Source: Betaproteobacteria bacterium (GTDB taxonomy: Bacteria > Pseudomonadota > Gammaproteobacteria > Burkholderiales > SG8-39). Taken from it: DNA of 5,718 nucleotides. The notes beneath the pieces are model-generated. The model was not told the origin of the DNA and did no database searches. It saw only the letters and a list, made by a program, of their open reading frames with translations. Below are positions 5,327 through 5,718 of this stretch, in pieces. Position numbers and translations under genes: made by a program. Position 1 is the first letter of the stretch; every line of letters begins with the position of its first letter. The stretch covers positions 1-5,718 of the forward strand of contig SHXL01000175.1 in the NCBI GenBank assembly GCA_009693345.1, read 5' to 3'.

Positions 5327-5718
5327 CGCGCCATTTTATCCCTCTCGATGCGCGCCAATGCGAACCCGCACAGCGCGCCTCCCGCGGCGAAGGCGAGCAT
5401 CGCCCAGAGAGTGGCATCCCAACCGCCATGGCGCGAGGTCAGCCAGGCGAGCGCGATCGGGCCGAAGAACTGGCCCGCTTGCGATGCCTGCAATACCAGG
5501 CCGTTGGCGGTGCTGACGTGCTGCGGCGTTTTCGCATGCACCGGCAGCGCGGAAAAGATCCCTCCCGGGATCACGCCCGCGCAGGCGGAAAAGACCAGGC
5601 ACAGCAGGTAGCGCGCGGCATCAGGCAGCCAGGGTCCGAGCATGCCCGCCGAACACAACGCCATGACCGCGCTGGCGGCGACCACGATCGGCGCGCGGCG
5701 CACGCCGTGCGCGAGCAG
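5323..5718 (-). CDS. MFS transporter, C-terminal part (gene start outside window)
   Basis: The frame is open to the right edge, so this is the 3' end of a longer gene; 131 residues plus the stop are visible. About four hydrophobic segments can be seen: IVVAASAVMALCSAGMLG, YLLCLVFSACAGVIPGGIFSA, a segment around GLVLQASQAGQFFGPIALAWL, and LWAMLAFAAGGALCGFALARI. They fit transmembrane helices 9-12 of a 12-helix major facilitator protein of the inner membrane. The polar stretch PVHAKTPQHVSTANG before the Gln- and Gly-rich helix is typical of MFS helices 10-11. A GTG or ATG inside the window could start a short frame, but a four-helix product would be unusual, so a 5' extension is assumed. The stop overlaps the start of the lyase gene (ATGA), which makes uptake of the substrate of the downstream lyase and CoA-transferase the likely job. 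The transported compound cannot be told from this fragment. Confidence 0.85.
   Translation of the reverse strand: MLAHGVRRAPIVVAASAVMALCSAGMLGPWLPDAARYLLCLVFSACAGVIPGGIFSALPVHAKTPQHVSTANGLVLQASQAGQFFGPIALAWLTSRHGGWDATLWAMLAFAAGGALCGFALARIERDKMAR

Overview
The window is GC-rich, gene-dense bacterial chromosome. Its gene content suggests a proteobacterium, most likely a betaproteobacterium of the Burkholderiales type: a PrpE-type acyl-CoA synthetase, several GlcG/HbpS-family (DUF336) proteins, and a CaiB-type CoA-transferase paired with an HMG-CoA lyase-like enzyme and an MFS transporter. This placement is an inference from gene content and base composition. There is no rRNA or other phylogenetic marker here, and no tRNA, CRISPR array, insertion sequence or phage gene was seen.

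Left part (1-1991, + strand): the 3' five-sixths of a propionyl-CoA synthetase gene (prpE), joined by a 4-base ATGA overlap to a small cytoplasmic GlcG/HbpS-family gene. Middle part (2001-3146): two more GlcG/HbpS-family genes, both encoding signal peptides, transcribed divergently from a 180-bp intergenic region that carries a perfect 7-2-7 palindrome of CRP/FNR-like geometry. The minus-strand copy is broken by two in-frame TGA codons, the first exactly at the Trp of a KNNW motif that both neighbours keep. The plus-strand copy ends at a TAG eight codons before the expected family C-terminus. A textbook Rho-independent terminator follows it.

Right part (3208-5718, - strand): a tightly packed operon read right to left. 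It holds the C-terminal third of an MFS transporter, an HMG-CoA lyase family enzyme (ATGA overlap with the transporter) and a class III (CaiB/BaiF) CoA-transferase whose start overlaps or abuts the lyase stop. The order suggests uptake, CoA activation and C-C cleavage of a small branched (di)carboxylic acid, with 3-hydroxy-3-methylglutarate or a relative as the obvious guess. The substrate cannot be read from the sequence.

Most of the window is ordinary catabolic metabolism. The most unusual part is the cluster of three GlcG-family paralogues with three in-frame stops at conserved family positions in two of them. Gene decay or base-calling errors are the most economical explanation; nothing here demonstrates a new system.
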